DNA from: Clarkia xantiana subsp. parviflora
Lineage: Eukaryota > Streptophyta > Magnoliopsida > Myrtales > Onagraceae
DNA length: 64,000 nt
NCBI GenBank assembly: GCA_036873135.1
Contig: JAPTYO010000009.1
Location: forward strand, 24,573,756-24,637,755
Reading direction: 5' to 3'
The position numbers were made by a program, and so were the translations under genes. Positions 1 through 12,418 of this stretch are shown here, in pieces (position 1 is the first letter of the stretch; each line of letters starts with the position of its first letter). The notes under the pieces are model-generated. The model was not told where the DNA came from. It did no database searches and worked only from the letters and a program-made list of their open reading frames with translations.

Positions 1-345
1 CACACCCTTCCGTTTGAGGAAGTCAGTCCTTTGGTCGACCCTTCTTTTAATAGAGATGGATCGACCCTCCCCATTAGTGGAGTAGAGTCGACCATCTCCA
101 CTTAGTGGAGAGGGTCACCCTCTCCATACTAAGTAGAGAGGGGTCGACTCTCTCCTATTGGTGGAGAGGGTTCGACCCTCTCTACTGGTGGGGAAGGGTC
201 GACCCTCCACACTTAGTGGAGGGGGGTCGACCCTCTCCACCAGTGGAGAGGGGTCGACCCTCTCCACTTAGTGGAAAGGGGTCGACCCTCTCCACTTAGT
301 GGAAAGGGGTCGACCCTCTCCCCTAGGGAGAGGAGTCGAGTCTCC
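1..345. repeat. GC-rich minisatellite, about 28-bp unit
   Basis: Degenerate tandem copies share the core gtcgaccctctcc followed by a short palindrome around ccacttagtgg. Two neighbouring gtcgac starts at 253 and 281 give a 28-bp unit. The array breaks down after about 345 into single-copy-looking DNA. Similar GC-rich minisatellites occur inside gypsy LTRs elsewhere in this window, so this may be an LTR remnant, but no LTR ends were found. Confidence 0.75.
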
Positions 346-817
346 TATATAGTGGGTGTCGACCGACATGTTTCGTTGAGCCCTTCGTGGTTCGTCCAAG
401 GTGAATACTCGCGTTAGACACGGACCCATATCCATCACAACATATTATTTAATTACGTGGAAGTTGACATGTCACCCTTAGTGATTTCGATACGTTTTAA
501 AACTTAAAATTGCTCATTCGCTCACGTGTTGAGATTCCAGCGGTGAGCTCAGAATTTCTAGAATTTATTTAAAAGCTTAAGTTTATCGACTTCATAGCAC
601 GGAAATTTTTAATCTAATCATGCAGAATCAAGTATAATTATAATTATGTACGACATGTTTGGTTTGATGTATTAGAATTATAATGTGTTTGAATTACACA
701 TTTGTTGATATTAGTTAAAACTCAATTATATATAGTAAATTATGCATTAGTTAAGATTCATCTAAACCATGGTATTATTTGGTATATAGTGGTTAATGAT
801 TAATGAACAAAAGATTA
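346..817. other. AT-rich intergenic DNA
   Basis: No convincing coding frame, RNA gene or transposon terminus was recognised. The stretch ends at the target duplication of the adjacent MITE. Confidence 0.5.
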
Positions 818-826
818 TTAATCTTA

Positions 827-1359
827 GGGTTAAAAACTAAAAATTTGTTCAAGGTTTACCCTGTGTTAAAATTAGGTGTCTGAAGTTTGAAATGTTAAAA
901 TGGACTGTCTCAAGTTTCATTTTTGTTGAAATTTGGTGTCTTTGTGCGTCTTTTCATCTCCATTCAATCATTTCCATCAACCCACCAACCCACTCATAAT
1001 CAATCACTCTTTACTTTTCACAAAATCGTCAAATTTCACCTAAAAATTGAACATTAAAAAAAAAGTTTCTAGAAGAGTGGTGTAGAGCCATTTTCCAAGG
1101 ATAATAGAGCGAGATTTACTTGCCCGGATGTGACCAACTTTTTAGGTGACGGTCCCGGCAAGATGACGAGAAGGGAGTGTGTATAAAAGCTTGAATTTGA
1201 CATACGGTTTCGTCAGAATTGACTTCTCTAAAGTAATCACACCGAGACACCAAATTTCAACAAAAATGAAACTTGAGACAGTCCATTTTAACATTTCAAA
1301 CTTCAGACACCTAATTTTAACATAGGGTAAACCTTGAACAGTTTTTTAGTTATTAACCC
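827..1359. mobile_element. Mutator-like MITE with 9-bp target duplication
   Basis: The 533-bp element has long terminal inverted repeats beginning gggttaa. The left arm (827-960) is matched by the inverted right arm (about 1230-1359). The 9-bp direct repeat ttaatctta flanks it at 818-826 and 1360-1368, which is the target-site length of Mutator-like elements. It has no coding capacity, so it is non-autonomous. It lies about 0.65 kb beyond the CBP60 stop codon. Confidence 0.9.
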
Positions 1360-1368
1360 TTAATCTTA

Positions 1369-2021
1369 TAGGTAGATAATGATTATGGCAAGCCCGGTCT
1401 ATAGTTAAAAAGTGTAAATAGCTACCAATTTGGTAATTAACCCAATAAAGAAAGGAAGTTATTACTACACCATTTGCATCAACAATAAATAAAGATATCA
1501 GTTTTCCTCAAGATTCAATCTGTCTGTCTAAAGAAGAAAAAACTTAAAACTTGATGAAGCAGAAGATAAAAAAAAATAACTAGCCACCAATGCAACAAAA
1601 TGAAACGCCAATTTGTCAGATTACATTGGCTAAAATAAACATTACATATATTCAATCCCCACTTAACTACCAAATTAAACCACCAGTACACAGCCAGTCA
1701 ATCCCCAAGCAAGCACTATGCTGTTGCAATTGCAGTAAGTAGTTGTCCACAAACTAATGATACCATTGTTAAGCTAGACAACAGCATGACAAGAACAAAC
1801 AGGACTAGAAAAAACCAAAACAAAAAAATTTACTTACTGACTGGCTGTACAAAAAGGCTGCCATTCCGGGACCACACAGTCGTCGACCAACCAACCGAGA
1901 CAGTGAAGAGTTCTTGTCAACAGCTAAGTTTACACTGAACGGGATCGGTTCATCAATGCCTACTCCACAGTTGGTTCTGGTTCTGGAGTGGTTAACTGTA
2001 AGAGTAAGGAAACCACCCAGT
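1369..2021 (-). other. CBP60 3' flank with probable 3' UTR
   Basis: This lies directly downstream (minus sense) of the CBP60 stop codon at 2022-2024. The 3' UTR must lie here, but its end could not be fixed from the sequence. Short open frames at 1805-2059 and 1914-2315 are shadows of the last exon or UTR. Confidence 0.5.
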
Positions 2022-5000
2022 TCATTCATCTTCATCATCATCATCATCAAGTTCAACAATCTGGGCCCGCCGCCTCTCAGCGGCTTTTTTCCGGATGAAG
2101 AATCCCCATCTCATAGCTGCCTTGATTTTCAGCCACCCCACAATGGCTTTCCCAGGGCGGCTTCTTTCCTCATCGAAGGTCAGTTGCGGAGAAGGCGTGT
2201 ATGGTGGGAAGCTAAACCCGTCTCCTCCTCCCATGCTGAAGAGGCGCAGCAAGTGCTGCATGTCTTCATTCTCAAGCATCTCGTGACTTCTCATCCGGAT
2301 CTCATCTTCCGTTAAGAAGTCCATTTCCGACACTGTCTTGTCCCTGCTTCCTCCTCCAGTCCAGTCCTCGAATGGATTCATATTCGATGAGGTAGTAGCA
2401 GTGAAACTCAAAGATGCTGTTTGTGATGGTCCAAGTGCTAATCCAACATTGTTGTCACTTCTAGTAGTAGTAGTAATAGTATCATGGGGGGACTGAGTGT
2501 GAATGGCAGGGCCGGTGTTGTTCATTAACTGACCGTGTGGTGCGTATGAGATGCTCGGGAATTGACCACGAGGGTTCGTTGTCACAAGTTGGGATTGATT
2601 TGAGTATCGAGACATGTCCTCATTGTAAACTGAACGAACAAACAAACAAAAAACATATTGATGCGAAAGTTGATGAAGATAATAAGGAACACAACGGAAA
2701 ACTACCATTAAGGTTTCCCGCATTATATGATCTAACTAGTTGACATAATAATCATATTCACTGGCTTCCCGAGTTTCTATCACATTAGAGCACCCCCATT
2801 GCATGGTTCAATCCCATTTCACTTTACACCCACACCAGCACCAACTAATCAACATGTCATAAAAATGGAACTATCCTAAGATTTTGAAACTCACTGCAGA
2901 AACGAAGCTAGAACTTCTGTTCAGGGGGCAAGAATTGAGTTAGTGGCAAATAACTAGAATAAAAAAATTTCAGGGGCGAATTTAAGAAGTTAAAGGGCCA
3001 AAACTGACAATTTTTTGGGTAAAAAATGCACATCACAAAAAGTTGAGGCCCCCTCGTCTCAGTGTAGCTTCATCCCTAGCTATTAGGGACTGGGACATTA
3101 CATTGTATATAAATTGACTAAACCCTAAACCCTTACCTCCAACCGGAATGCTTGAAGCTGCTGATGGCTGCTCAGATGAAAATGGCACAGGTAGCCGAAG
3201 TAACTGCTGCTGGTCAATTGAATTGGTATAATCATATGATGCAACCTGAGGATCATTTCGGGCTGACCGTCGGTTTTGCTTGATGCCTAGGAGCGACTTC
3301 CCATCATACTCAATAACTTGGTTCCAGTTCTCATATGCTTTTTTAACCAAAGTATCCACATAAATCTGCACAAGGAACATTTTCAGAATCCCTTCATAAA
3401 AGAGAGCATATCTATACAGTTAATCTTCCCTCAAATTCATTCAATTCACTGAGCTGTTTGTTACAGATAAATATATGAGATAATAAAGGATCTATTATTA
3501 GTAATAGGGTTATTATTAGAGATAGTATAGAATATATTATATTATATATATTATTAATGATAGTGTTAAATACTTTATTTCATATTCTTAAGATAGAATA
3601 TATTAGCTCTATAAATTGTACTGCTCTAGTCTTATTTAGGGGCATAGTTATGAATAAAACGACAACAGAAACTCAGGTTTCTATCCACCCTATCATATGT
3701 ATGTCCATAACATTGTTAATTTGGTAACTTGTGATTATATTGAACATAAGCTCACCTTCTGACTATCGGATAAAGAATCTGAAGGATAATACTGCTCCCC
3801 TGCAATAAGGCCATTGAGCTCATAAATGTTGTTAAAAACAACTCCAACGCTCCTATTATCTTCGGGATGGTACACATACAGCTTGCCACTAAGGATACAT
3901 GTCTTCGCATGTTCTAACAAAGCTTCCCACATCTTATTCGACATTCCACTACCAAGGATCTGTCAGAAGAACAAAATAGCATCAGAGAAGACTCCCGGAG
4001 GAGCTTAACTTCATCAAGAAAAGAACTTTGCTTACGTTTCGCAGTTTTTGCTGATCTCTAACAACAAGACGAAGAAAATCTTCAACTGTAAATATCCCAT
4101 GGTTGTTAAGCCTCTTGTGGAATGACCCATCCTTGCCAATCTTCTCCAATCTCCATACGTCATCATTTAGTGCAGGTGGGTAGTGCTTTTTATATACTGA
4201 GGGCCACAAAAGACGAGGAAGAGAGAAACCGTTAAGTTTAACAAACTGATAAGGAAATTTGAGGATTATTATGAATATAGCAGCATAAAAGGATAGAGGG
4301 AGCAATGATAGGACCTACATTCTCCCCGATGATCTTTGACATTAAAAGCTTCAGTCTTTGCCTCGCGTATGCGGATACCCTCACAAAACCCAGATGCAAC
4401 CTTCATTCCAAGCCTGAACTTTCTGCTGCGTATCCAACTCGAGTTATCAGTAAATATGAGATCTCCAAGGGTTCCGACACCTTCCTTCAGTGTCACCTGC
4501 AAATCTCCAGTCAACAGGGGCCTCTTCCCTTCTCGCTCTTTAACCATGTGGCTCTCGAATTCTTCTTGAGTCCAGCCCTCCTCATCCTCGTTGTTAAAAT
4601 CGCCTTCGAGAACCACAACATCCAGTTTCGCTGATGATTCAGGACCAACTGTAACAACTTGACCAGTACTCACATCAACTAAAACAACATGAATAGAAGC
4701 TCCTTGTTCTCCTTCCACCTTTCCTCCCGTGAAGAGAGGAAGAGACAAACGTGACCGGAATTGTAGCTGCAGGTTTCCTCCATCTGGACCACCTTCAATC
4801 CGCTTTGGAGAAGCACTGAATTGGAAGTCATTTTGCAAGACAATGAAATGAACCAAATAAGATGTTCAGAATTCTGGCTGGCCTCTAGAAATACCTAAAC
4901 AAATCAATCCCGATATATATATATATATAAGCAGAGTGAACTAGCACGCTTTCTAAACAAAATATAGACTTGTGATTACTAGCAAGAAAAATCATATTCC

Positions 5001-6641
5001 GCATAGCAAACCAAGGATAGGTAACATAAGGGAGACCCTAATAATTAGATCCAATTCACGCATGTTGTACACCAAACAGAAGCAGGAATATGTATAAACC
5101 TTCCATTAAGTCTTGCAGGTCCCATCTTGGCCAGAGCACGTTCAACTTCTTCACTAACCTGCACAGAGAAAGTAACCATTAAAAATGTGAAAGCCATACA
5201 TATTATGTTCACAACAGCACAAGACTTGTTATTGCCAAATCAAAGTATATGTCTCTGATACATCTTAATCATCTTAATTACAATTCATCAACCAGCAAAA
5301 GGACCAGCCAACATGTTGAAACAACTTGCTCCCAGGATGAGCCACTAAGGCCAATTAATTTATTTACAATCATAGAAATGGGAATATAACAAAATCATCC
5401 CAATCCTTGATATCCATGAGACTAAAATCGAGGAGTTATAATAATACGGGTATATACAGGGTTCCTGATATAAAATTGTCAAATATCAAATTCTTCGGAC
5501 CACAATAGTTGATTGTCAAATGGATATAAAAAAGTGTTTCAGAAATAAAACTACCAATGACTATTTCACCTAAGAGCTTAGACTTATGTCTAGCAAAAGA
5601 TACATACTCAAAGTGTTTACGCCCATTATTAACTTCAACACTGCTAGACCACTTGACAGCATTAAGACAGAACCAAAAGAAAGAATCAGACTTGATCAAG
5701 TACCATCAGACTGTAAAGCAACAAGATTATTGACAAGACCGTTCTCAGAAAAGTTACTGGTGACAAGCAACACTTATTGAAAGAGAAGCTATAGCACCAT
5801 CAAATTCATAAGCCCAAACACTAGGCCTGGACAGGAAATATCTTCCTAAGTGGTTAACACATGAACAGAACACTGCAAAGAAAGCTCAGAGGGCACAAAA
5901 TCATGCCAACTGAAAGGACAACTGCAAACTCCATCCTAATGTGTACCCAAAACTGAAAATAATTCATCATACTCAACCAACTGAAACTAAAGGAACAACA
6001 TGATGTTTACGGACAGACAGTACGGCAAGGAGATCATGATCACTATAAAGAATACAACAAAACACGAGCAATGACACATTCAAAAACTAGATAAACACAA
6101 AACCTGATAAAGAATGATCAGTAATAAAAGTTCAAGTAACAAAGCCAGAATAGAAAAGCATCAAATCTTACAACTCTACGAAGGATGGGCTCCAATGAAG
6201 AGCACAACTTCTGTAAACTGTCCACCTTTAGAGCCTCTACAATAACACTGCACCAGGAGGAATTGTATGAGCTAACAACAGTGAAAGAATATCCTAGACG
6301 AGGAAACCGAAATTCCTTAAGGGAATTGCTTTATCCTTTCCATTAAGATTCTTAGAGACTATATAAATTTGGTGTCTACAACGGAAACACCACCAGATTT
6401 TCCTTAAACTAGAAAACTTGAAAATTCAACAATAAAGGTTTATTCCAAAGTTGGTTAGGAATCAACTAAAATGAGGAACCAGAATAAAATGAAAGAAAGG
6501 AAGGAAGAGACAATGCAGCAGGAATCACCTAGCAAGAGCAGGTCTCTTCCGCTCGGGTTGCTCCTCTTCACTCTCTAAGCTTCTCTTTCCTCTATTATTC
6601 ATAGAATTGGTCCTCTCCATGTACCTTGTCTGTCTTTGCAT
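2022..6641 (-). CDS. CBP60: Calmodulin-binding protein 60 family protein (CBP60 B/C/D-like), 8 coding exons
   Basis: Coding exons on the minus strand are 6641-6529, 6247-6172, 5158-5100, 4815-4319, 4196-4036, 3959-3756, 3365-3137 and 2629-2022. Each junction has GT/AG and the phases agree, giving 1947 nt and 648 residues. The start [14 protein letters not shown] and a basic KRPALA stretch (possible nuclear signal) match plant CBP60 N-termini. Exon 4 (about residues 83-249) carries the conserved core, including [18 protein letters not shown] and [16 protein letters not shown]. Exons 5-7 continue it with [12 protein letters not shown] and [17 protein letters not shown]. The C-terminal helix [17 protein letters not shown] (about residue 611 on) fits the calmodulin-binding site of CBP60A-D types; the protein ends in an acidic tail. 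The family are nuclear DNA-binding transcription regulators linking calcium to immunity and development. Length is typical and no lesion was seen. Which paralogue it is cannot be settled here. Confidence 0.95.
2901..3085 (-). repeat. Short dispersed repeat in CBP60 intron 7
   Basis: Read on the minus strand this matches the repeat at about 9375-9595. Shared blocks include the region around actttttgtgatgt, the block ggccctttaa and the end ttctagcttcgtt. Ends show imperfect inverted similarity (gcagaaacgaagcta against gctagggatgaagcta), which suggests a MITE. It lies in the intron between coding exons 7 and 8. Confidence 0.6.
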
Positions 6642-7008
6642 TTTCAAGGATCTGCAGTACAAACCAAAAAACCGAACTTATTTTATTGATATAGGCAATG
6701 GTGACACTGACACAAGCAAGCAAAAGAGTGACCTAGTTATGCTTTGTACTAATCCCAAACAAACAAAAAGATGGCATTCACGCATTGCAGCTACTACCCT
6801 GAACCATAGATCTAACCCATCTCGCTAATAGACTGATACAACTAAATAGAACCTCCAATTTCAATCCAAGTAACAAATTCCTCATCGTTTGCACAGTTCA
6901 ACAACCGCAAAAGAGAAAAGCCGCCTTCTTTTTACAAATTAAGTATCGGGCATCACAGAGACAGACTAAAGTCAACAAGATCAAAGCCGGAAGAAGATAG
7001 CAGGACCT

Positions 7009-7150
7009 GGAATCGGGCAATCAGCAGGGAGATTTCAAAACCTAGCTGAAATCGAATACTTCGGATCGGAAGTAGGGAGTAATAGCAAACTACAGAGCAA
7101 GTGAAACAGAGGGAGCGGGAAAGTTGAAAATCTGCAGGGTTTATTTGGCA
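7009..7150 (-). other. CBP60 5' UTR exon (inferred)
   Basis: A good donor (minus sense ttccag then gtcctgc) ends at 7009. A matching acceptor (tactgcag) lies at 6652-6653, ten bases before the start codon. This implies a leader intron of about 0.36 kb, common in this family. The upstream end of the exon is a guess; transcript data would fix it. Confidence 0.5.
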
Positions 7151-7556
7151 TGGGGAGGGGAGAAATCTGCGCGAAATTAAATTCGAGAAATTGTAAATTT
7201 AGAGCTGATGATATATGGTGGACGTCTTCTCTCTGCTACAGGCTGCTGCTCCAGATACACTCCATTGATTGGACTTGGACTTTTATTGTATCTGAGTCTA
7301 GTTTGACAACTTGTGGGTGGGCATGGCTATTATATGCTGTGTACCACTCTACAATAGTTGACGTACATATAGCATATGGCCGGCAATGGTGCGGTGAAAA
7401 TCAAATAATCATGGTTATTTGCACCATTTACCGCAATGGTTAACCGCACCATTATAGTGAGGGCGGTTATGGTGATGAATCTTGTAACCGCAATGGTTAT
7501 GGTTATGGTATTCGGTCCATCACCGCGGTTATAACCATCACCTATATATATATATA

Positions 7557-8054
7557 ATATTAATATTTACTGTCTCAAGTTTGCCTCATGTTCCAGTTTG
7601 GTGTCTGACGCTTAAATTGAGTGTCTCAAGTTTCATTTTGGTGTATCGGTGTGAATACTTTAAAGAAGTCAATCCCTACGAAACCGACTGTCATATCCAA
7701 GCTCCCAAGCATGCTCCCTTCTCGTCACTTTGTCGGGGCCATCACTTAAGAAGTTGGCCACATTTGCCCAAGTAAATCATGCTTTGTTGTCGCTCGAAAT
7801 CGCTCTGCTAGAAAGTTTTTTTTTTTTTTTGGTTCAACTTTTGGGTGAAATTTGACGATTTTGTGAAAAGTAAAAAGTGATGGATTATAAGTGGGTGAGT
7901 CGGTTGATGGAAATGGTTGACGGAGGAAGAAGAAAAGACGGGCAAAGACACCAAATTTTAACAAAAATGAAATCTGGGATAGTCCATATCAACACTTTAA
8001 TCCTGAGACACCAAACTGAAACATGAGGTAAACCTGAGACACTAAATAGGTTCT
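7557..8054. mobile_element. Nested MITE with inverted ends, left end eroded
   Basis: The left arm (7562-7650, with tttggtgtctgacg) is the inverted copy of the right arm (7960-8050, with gagacaccaaactg). Sequence and design resemble the MITE at 827-1359. The right end shows the terminal ccctaa while the left lacks about 12 terminal bases. Flanking TA repeats hide any target duplication. It interrupts the hAT-like element. Confidence 0.65.
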
Positions 8055-8420
8055 TTTCCCTAATATATATATATATTACTAATACTTATATTGTTAAATA
8101 TATACATTATTATTATACTTTAATTATTATTCAAATATTATAGTTCTTATTCCGTTCCCTTTCCCACCCACCATTTTTTTGTCTATATTTCTTATTATTA
8201 GGTAACCACGATTGGAAGTGATGGCGAATGAGAATCGATGATCGCAAGTGATAGGCAATTGAATATGTGTTTTTTTTAATTAAGTGAAACAATGAAGTTA
8301 TGTTTAATTTGGATTTCGTGTATGAAACAATGAATGTATGTTTACTTTTCTTGTATGAAACAATGATGTTGTATTAGTTTGAAAGATTGTGGTTAAATGG
8401 TTTAATCGTGGTTAAAAACC

Positions 8421-8488
8421 ATGGTTATGGTTATGGTTATGGTTATGGTTATGGTTATGGTTATGGTTATGGTTATGGTTATGGTTAT
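8421..8488 (+). repeat. Tandem hexamer ggttat
   Basis: About eleven near-perfect ggttat units lie in the right subterminal region of the hAT-like element. Scattered copies of the same hexamer lie near its left end. Confidence 0.9.
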
Positions 8489-8609
8489 GAAGAATCATAA
8501 CTGCAGTGGTTATGGTTATGGTTATGGTGTGAATGAAAAAAATATGGTATGGTTATGGTATTAGTGCTATTCGCATCATACCCTCACCATCGTCAGCCCT
8601 AGACGTACA

Positions 8610-10267
8610 CAACCTTTCAAGAGTAGCCGATTGTGGTTATGAGGAAACAAACCATGCGACAAAAATTCAGATTACATGTCTCACTTTTTAAATTCTAGAT
8701 TATACATCATTGTTAAGATTTTGACATGTGTACTTGAATTTAATAATTTTTATTTCTATCAATTCCAATAGGATTTTAGAAAGAAAAAAAAATCACAAAA
8801 TTAATTACACTCAACATGTGACAAGATCTTAACGGTGAGGCACAATATGTGACATTATGAGTGGGGGACAGGTGACCTAGATCAATGCAACAATACTTGT
8901 GTTAGTTATCATACTTTGTAAAATAAATGTTTTATTAGTTCGGATCGGATTGTAAAGACTTTTTATAAATCATCACACGGGTTGCAAAAAAAATGTAACG
9001 TTTTATTTGGTGTGATTTACTCTTTTTATTTTAAAAATTTAGAAAAGAAAATAAGGGTCTAACTGGATACTTAACTCAGTGGACTCCGTCAAGTTCAGCC
9101 CTCACGGACCCACATACAGTTGAAGAGGTGTAATCGCACTCCATCAACATTATATAATTTCTATAAATGCAGTGTCTATATTTGTAAACGTGTTAATTAT
9201 GCACCATTCAGTTAAGTCTTAAAAAATTGTTGCAACGTTTCACTCTTTCACTCCCTAACCTCAGTCTTGGGTTCACCAATGGTTGAGTTGTATCCAAAAT
9301 TATGTCGATCTGACTCTTATCATGAACTGGAGCCTTGGCTTGGTGGACTCAGCTAGAGTTGACCCAAACAAGGGTCTCCTAAGCAGAGACGGAGCTACGT
9401 TGAAACGCTGGGGTAATTGCAATCACAACTTTATGTGATGTAAAAATTGGACTAAAATTTTTGTACTTATTGTCTATTTGGCCCTTTAAATTCATCAATT
9501 TGCCCTTTGACATTTTTTTATACCAGTTATCTACTCTTAATTCAATTTTTACTCCTGAAGAGAAGTCCTAACTTCGTTCCTGCTTGTTAGAGTCGAACCG
9601 ATCTAGTGCTCGATCCTGGCTGGGTCAATTGGTGCCTAGTTGGTTTGGTTCTGTTTTTTATTCATTTTTTTATTATCTAATTATTATACATTAATTTTTT
9701 TTATTAAGTACAAGATTAAGTTAACTCTCATCAAATATTGAGGACAAACCTAATATAAACCGACTTTTTTTTGGCCAATAATATAAAGCGACTCGATATT
9801 TTAATATTTATATATTTTCTACTACACATTAGCTTTTCTCGCATCTTCTTTCTATCTCTTTATAATATTTACATAAAACAATATTACTTTTTTTATTAAA
9901 ACTAAAATATGATGCTTGTGTAGTATTGCAGCATTATCCTATCCATTCAAGCAATTATTCCACTATCTACCTCATTCTCTTCTATAACCTTCATTGTTCT
10001 TCATATTATGTTTTTCATTAGTCGTCTGATCTTGCAGATGATCACATGTATCTGCTTGTTGAAACCTTCAAATATATGATTTATGTTTATTAGGAAAAAT
10101 AAAGAATCTAAACTTGCTCAGAGTTCGAGTTCTTACTTGATATATGTAGTCGTAAACACTTTGGTATACTTTTCGAGTTCGTACTTGATCTCCCATATTT
10201 ATTGGATCATGATCTTCGAAATTCTTGTAGGCTTGCACATCTTCTCGAACTCTTCTCCTTTATGACC
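8610..10267. other. AT-rich intergenic DNA
   Basis: No gene or RNA was recognised. Apart from the dispersed repeat at 9375-9595 the sequence looks single-copy within this window. Short open frames such as 10083-10265 show no family resemblance. Confidence 0.5.
9375..9595 (+). repeat. Second copy of the CBP60-intron repeat
   Basis: This matches 2901-3085 in inverse orientation. Its ends gcagagacggagcta and, read inward, gcaggaacgaagtta are imperfect inverted repeats, so a MITE is likely. No target duplication was identified. Confidence 0.6.
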
Positions 10268-11026
10268 TGTAAAGGGGCCGACCGGGGTTCCCTTTAAACC
10301 CACTACGATGTCTTAAGTCAGACTCTAATTTTTAGAGAGATAAAGTAGAAGATTAGAGAGAAGTGAGATATCTTGAATGAATGAGCATGGACTCTATTTG
10401 TAGAGTTTCAAGGGTGCTTTTCCGGATAAGGATGTTCCTGTCTAGAATAGCGGGTTTATATCATGTTTGGCAACAGAGGGGCCCACGATATTAAAGTGGG
10501 GTCCACATAATTTTCATACGGGTGTTTGATATTTCGAGATAGCCTCCGAGGGCATACCCCGGATGGGCGATCATCCGGGGGTCGGGGTATGGGCGTGCCC
10601 GGTACGTCCGGACTAACCCGGATGGAGGTGGTCCATCCGGGTCAGTTTGGATGGTGGTGGTCTTTCTGGAGTACCCCGTATGGATTAGGTCATCCCGGGG
10701 TACTCCTTTGGATGGAACCCGCCCATCCGGGGCAAACCGGATGGAGCTGATCCATCCGGGGTACCCTGAACGAAAATGATCCATCTGGGGTGCCCCAAAT
10801 GGAGATGATCCATCAGGGGTGCCCTGGATGGAGCTAATCCATCCGGGTGCTCGTCCGGATGGAGTTTTCTCCAACCAGACATGTATTTTGGCCTAGGGGT
10901 GAGTTATCTCGGGCGTTTCCGAGTCCTTGGTCAATTAGTGTTAATGTTTCAGTTTGCATCATGTATGGCTCAATAAGGCTACGATATCGAGTCTAGTTTT
11001 TTAATCATTTGAGTGTATATCCAACA
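10268..11026 (-). mobile_element. Gypsy-type LTR (solo or truncated element), minus strand
   Basis: The right end tatatccaaca is followed by a pyrimidine tract tttccccctccgag, which is a polypurine tract on the minus strand. The same layout is seen at 60094-60940. The left end begins tgtaaagg. Its middle (10520-10880) is a GC-rich minisatellite. Only a few dozen bases of internal sequence follow, so the remainder of the element is missing. Confidence 0.65.
10520..10880. repeat. GC-rich minisatellite inside the gypsy LTR
   Basis: Degenerate units of about 30 bp share ggatgga, gatccatc and cggggt. Units are partly self-complementary, which creates open frames on both strands that should not be read as genes. 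Confidence 0.75.
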
Positions 11027-11359
11027 TTTCCCCCTCCGAGTCAAATAACAGTGTATCATCTGCTTGGCTCTATTCTTATTAGGATAAACGCTCAAATGAG
11101 CTTATGGATTTCTACCTTTTGACAATCCCAGCATCCTTGGGTGCACGGGGCGCGACGTGGTTTTTCCTCTTATTGTTGGAAGAATATGCACGTAAAATGT
11201 GAGTGTAAACCAATATAAATGTAAGCCAAATATGAGCATAAGCAATACCAATATATATGAGTGTGGGCATGAGTGTGAGCCTAAGCTCCTTTTAACCTTA
11301 GCCTTTTGATCCTTCACTTTTTATCCAAGGGCTTAGATTGAAAGATTTGGGGTTAAAAC
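11027..11359. other. Gypsy internal remnant and unassigned DNA
   Basis: The first dozen bases are the polypurine tract of the adjacent LTR read in reverse. The remainder shows no recognisable gene or element ends. Confidence 0.4.
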
Positions 11360-11636
11360 CAGTGTCTTGAAAACCGGACCAGCGGTAGAACCGGGTTGGA
11401 CCGTAAACCGACCATAACACCGGTCCGGTTTGAGCAAATTATAGATATACATACTGAATCCGGCTCAACAGACGAACCTAGCGGTCAAACCGGGTTTTGT
11501 AATCTAACCGACGCCGGTTGGACCGAGTTTTTAAGAAACCCTAAAAGAATCACTTTACCCATTGCAATTTGTTTACCGTCGCCGTCTTATTATGTTCTTC
11601 TTACTATTCTTCTTTCTACTTTCTTCTTCATCATCC

Positions 11637-12418
11637 TGATGGGTTCCGATGTAATCGTTAGCCCTGTTAACAGCCAATGGACGGCGAGTAGGTCCAGTGG
11701 GCCTCGTGAAAAGCCTGGAAGGCTCAGAGGCCCAGCATGAAGGGTCCCGACTTAAGCGGTCCCGATATATGAGCTGAAGGCTCCCGACGAGAAGCCTCTG
11801 AGCAGGCCCCGATATGCCTTAGTAAAGGCCCCGATATGCCTTAGTGAAGGCCCCGACAATAAAGCCCCGCGGAGGCTGGACCCGTCTCGTGAGACAAAGG
11901 GTCCTGGGTGGTGACCTAGAATGAGATAACTCTGGAGTCCCCGACAAGAGTTGGGACTTGTGATCAGAGGATAAGGCCGAGAAACCCGCCTACTAGATAG
12001 AGTAGTGGGAAGACGGTTAAAGATATAGATAAACTCCCCCGAGATACGCAGGGCGTGCCCGAGATACTCGGAGAGTGGGCAAGATACGCGGAGCGTGGGG
12101 CGAGATATATGGAATCCTGAACGAGATATACGGAATCGTAGCGAGATATGCGGAATCATGGGCAAAACGGCCAATCACGGTCACAGGTAACTGAGTAACT
12201 TCCCCTCCTATATAAAGGAGGAAGTTACCTCAGAAAACACATCATCTAATACGCACTTAGATTATTGCTGCCACCCCATTGATCATATACTCATTTAAGC
12301 ATCGAAGAGGGATTCTGGGTCACCACCCAGGTCATCCCCTTTTGCAGGATTACGCGGAGCCCAGGAGTCCAAAGCTTTCCGTCAAGGACGTAACGGAGCT
12401 TCGCCTCGTGATCCAACA
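11637..12418 (+). repeat. 5' LTR of Tat-type gypsy
   Basis: It starts tgatgggttcc and ends gtgatccaaca. A TATA box (tatataaa, from 12209) sits at the centre of an imperfect palindrome at 12191-12233. It differs from the 3' LTR at nine positions, all transitions, by direct comparison. Confidence 0.97.

Larger units (their letters stand above)
7368..8601. mobile_element. hAT-like non-autonomous element in CBP60 upstream region
   Basis: An 8-bp direct repeat gacgtaca lies at 7360-7367 and 8602-8609, the hAT target length. The right terminus read inward (tagggctgacgatggtg) resembles the left subterminal sequence (ggccggcaatggtg). Both ends are rich in ggttat motifs: copies at 7430-7530 on the left and a long run at 8421-8488 on the right. 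It has no transposase frame. It begins about 0.2-0.35 kb upstream of the inferred CBP60 leader exon, so it occupies the likely promoter. Confidence 0.75.

Noticed and set aside
2095..2743. Plus-strand frames over the CBP60 last exon
   Set aside because: Shadows of the minus-strand coding exon, whose protein matches the family.
7150..7443. 97-residue plus-strand frame
   Set aside because: It overlaps the CBP60 leader region antisense and runs into the hAT-like element; composition is not coding-like.
10491..10882. Open frames on both strands
   Set aside because: They follow a self-complementary minisatellite and encode repetitive proline/glycine phrases with no family resemblance.
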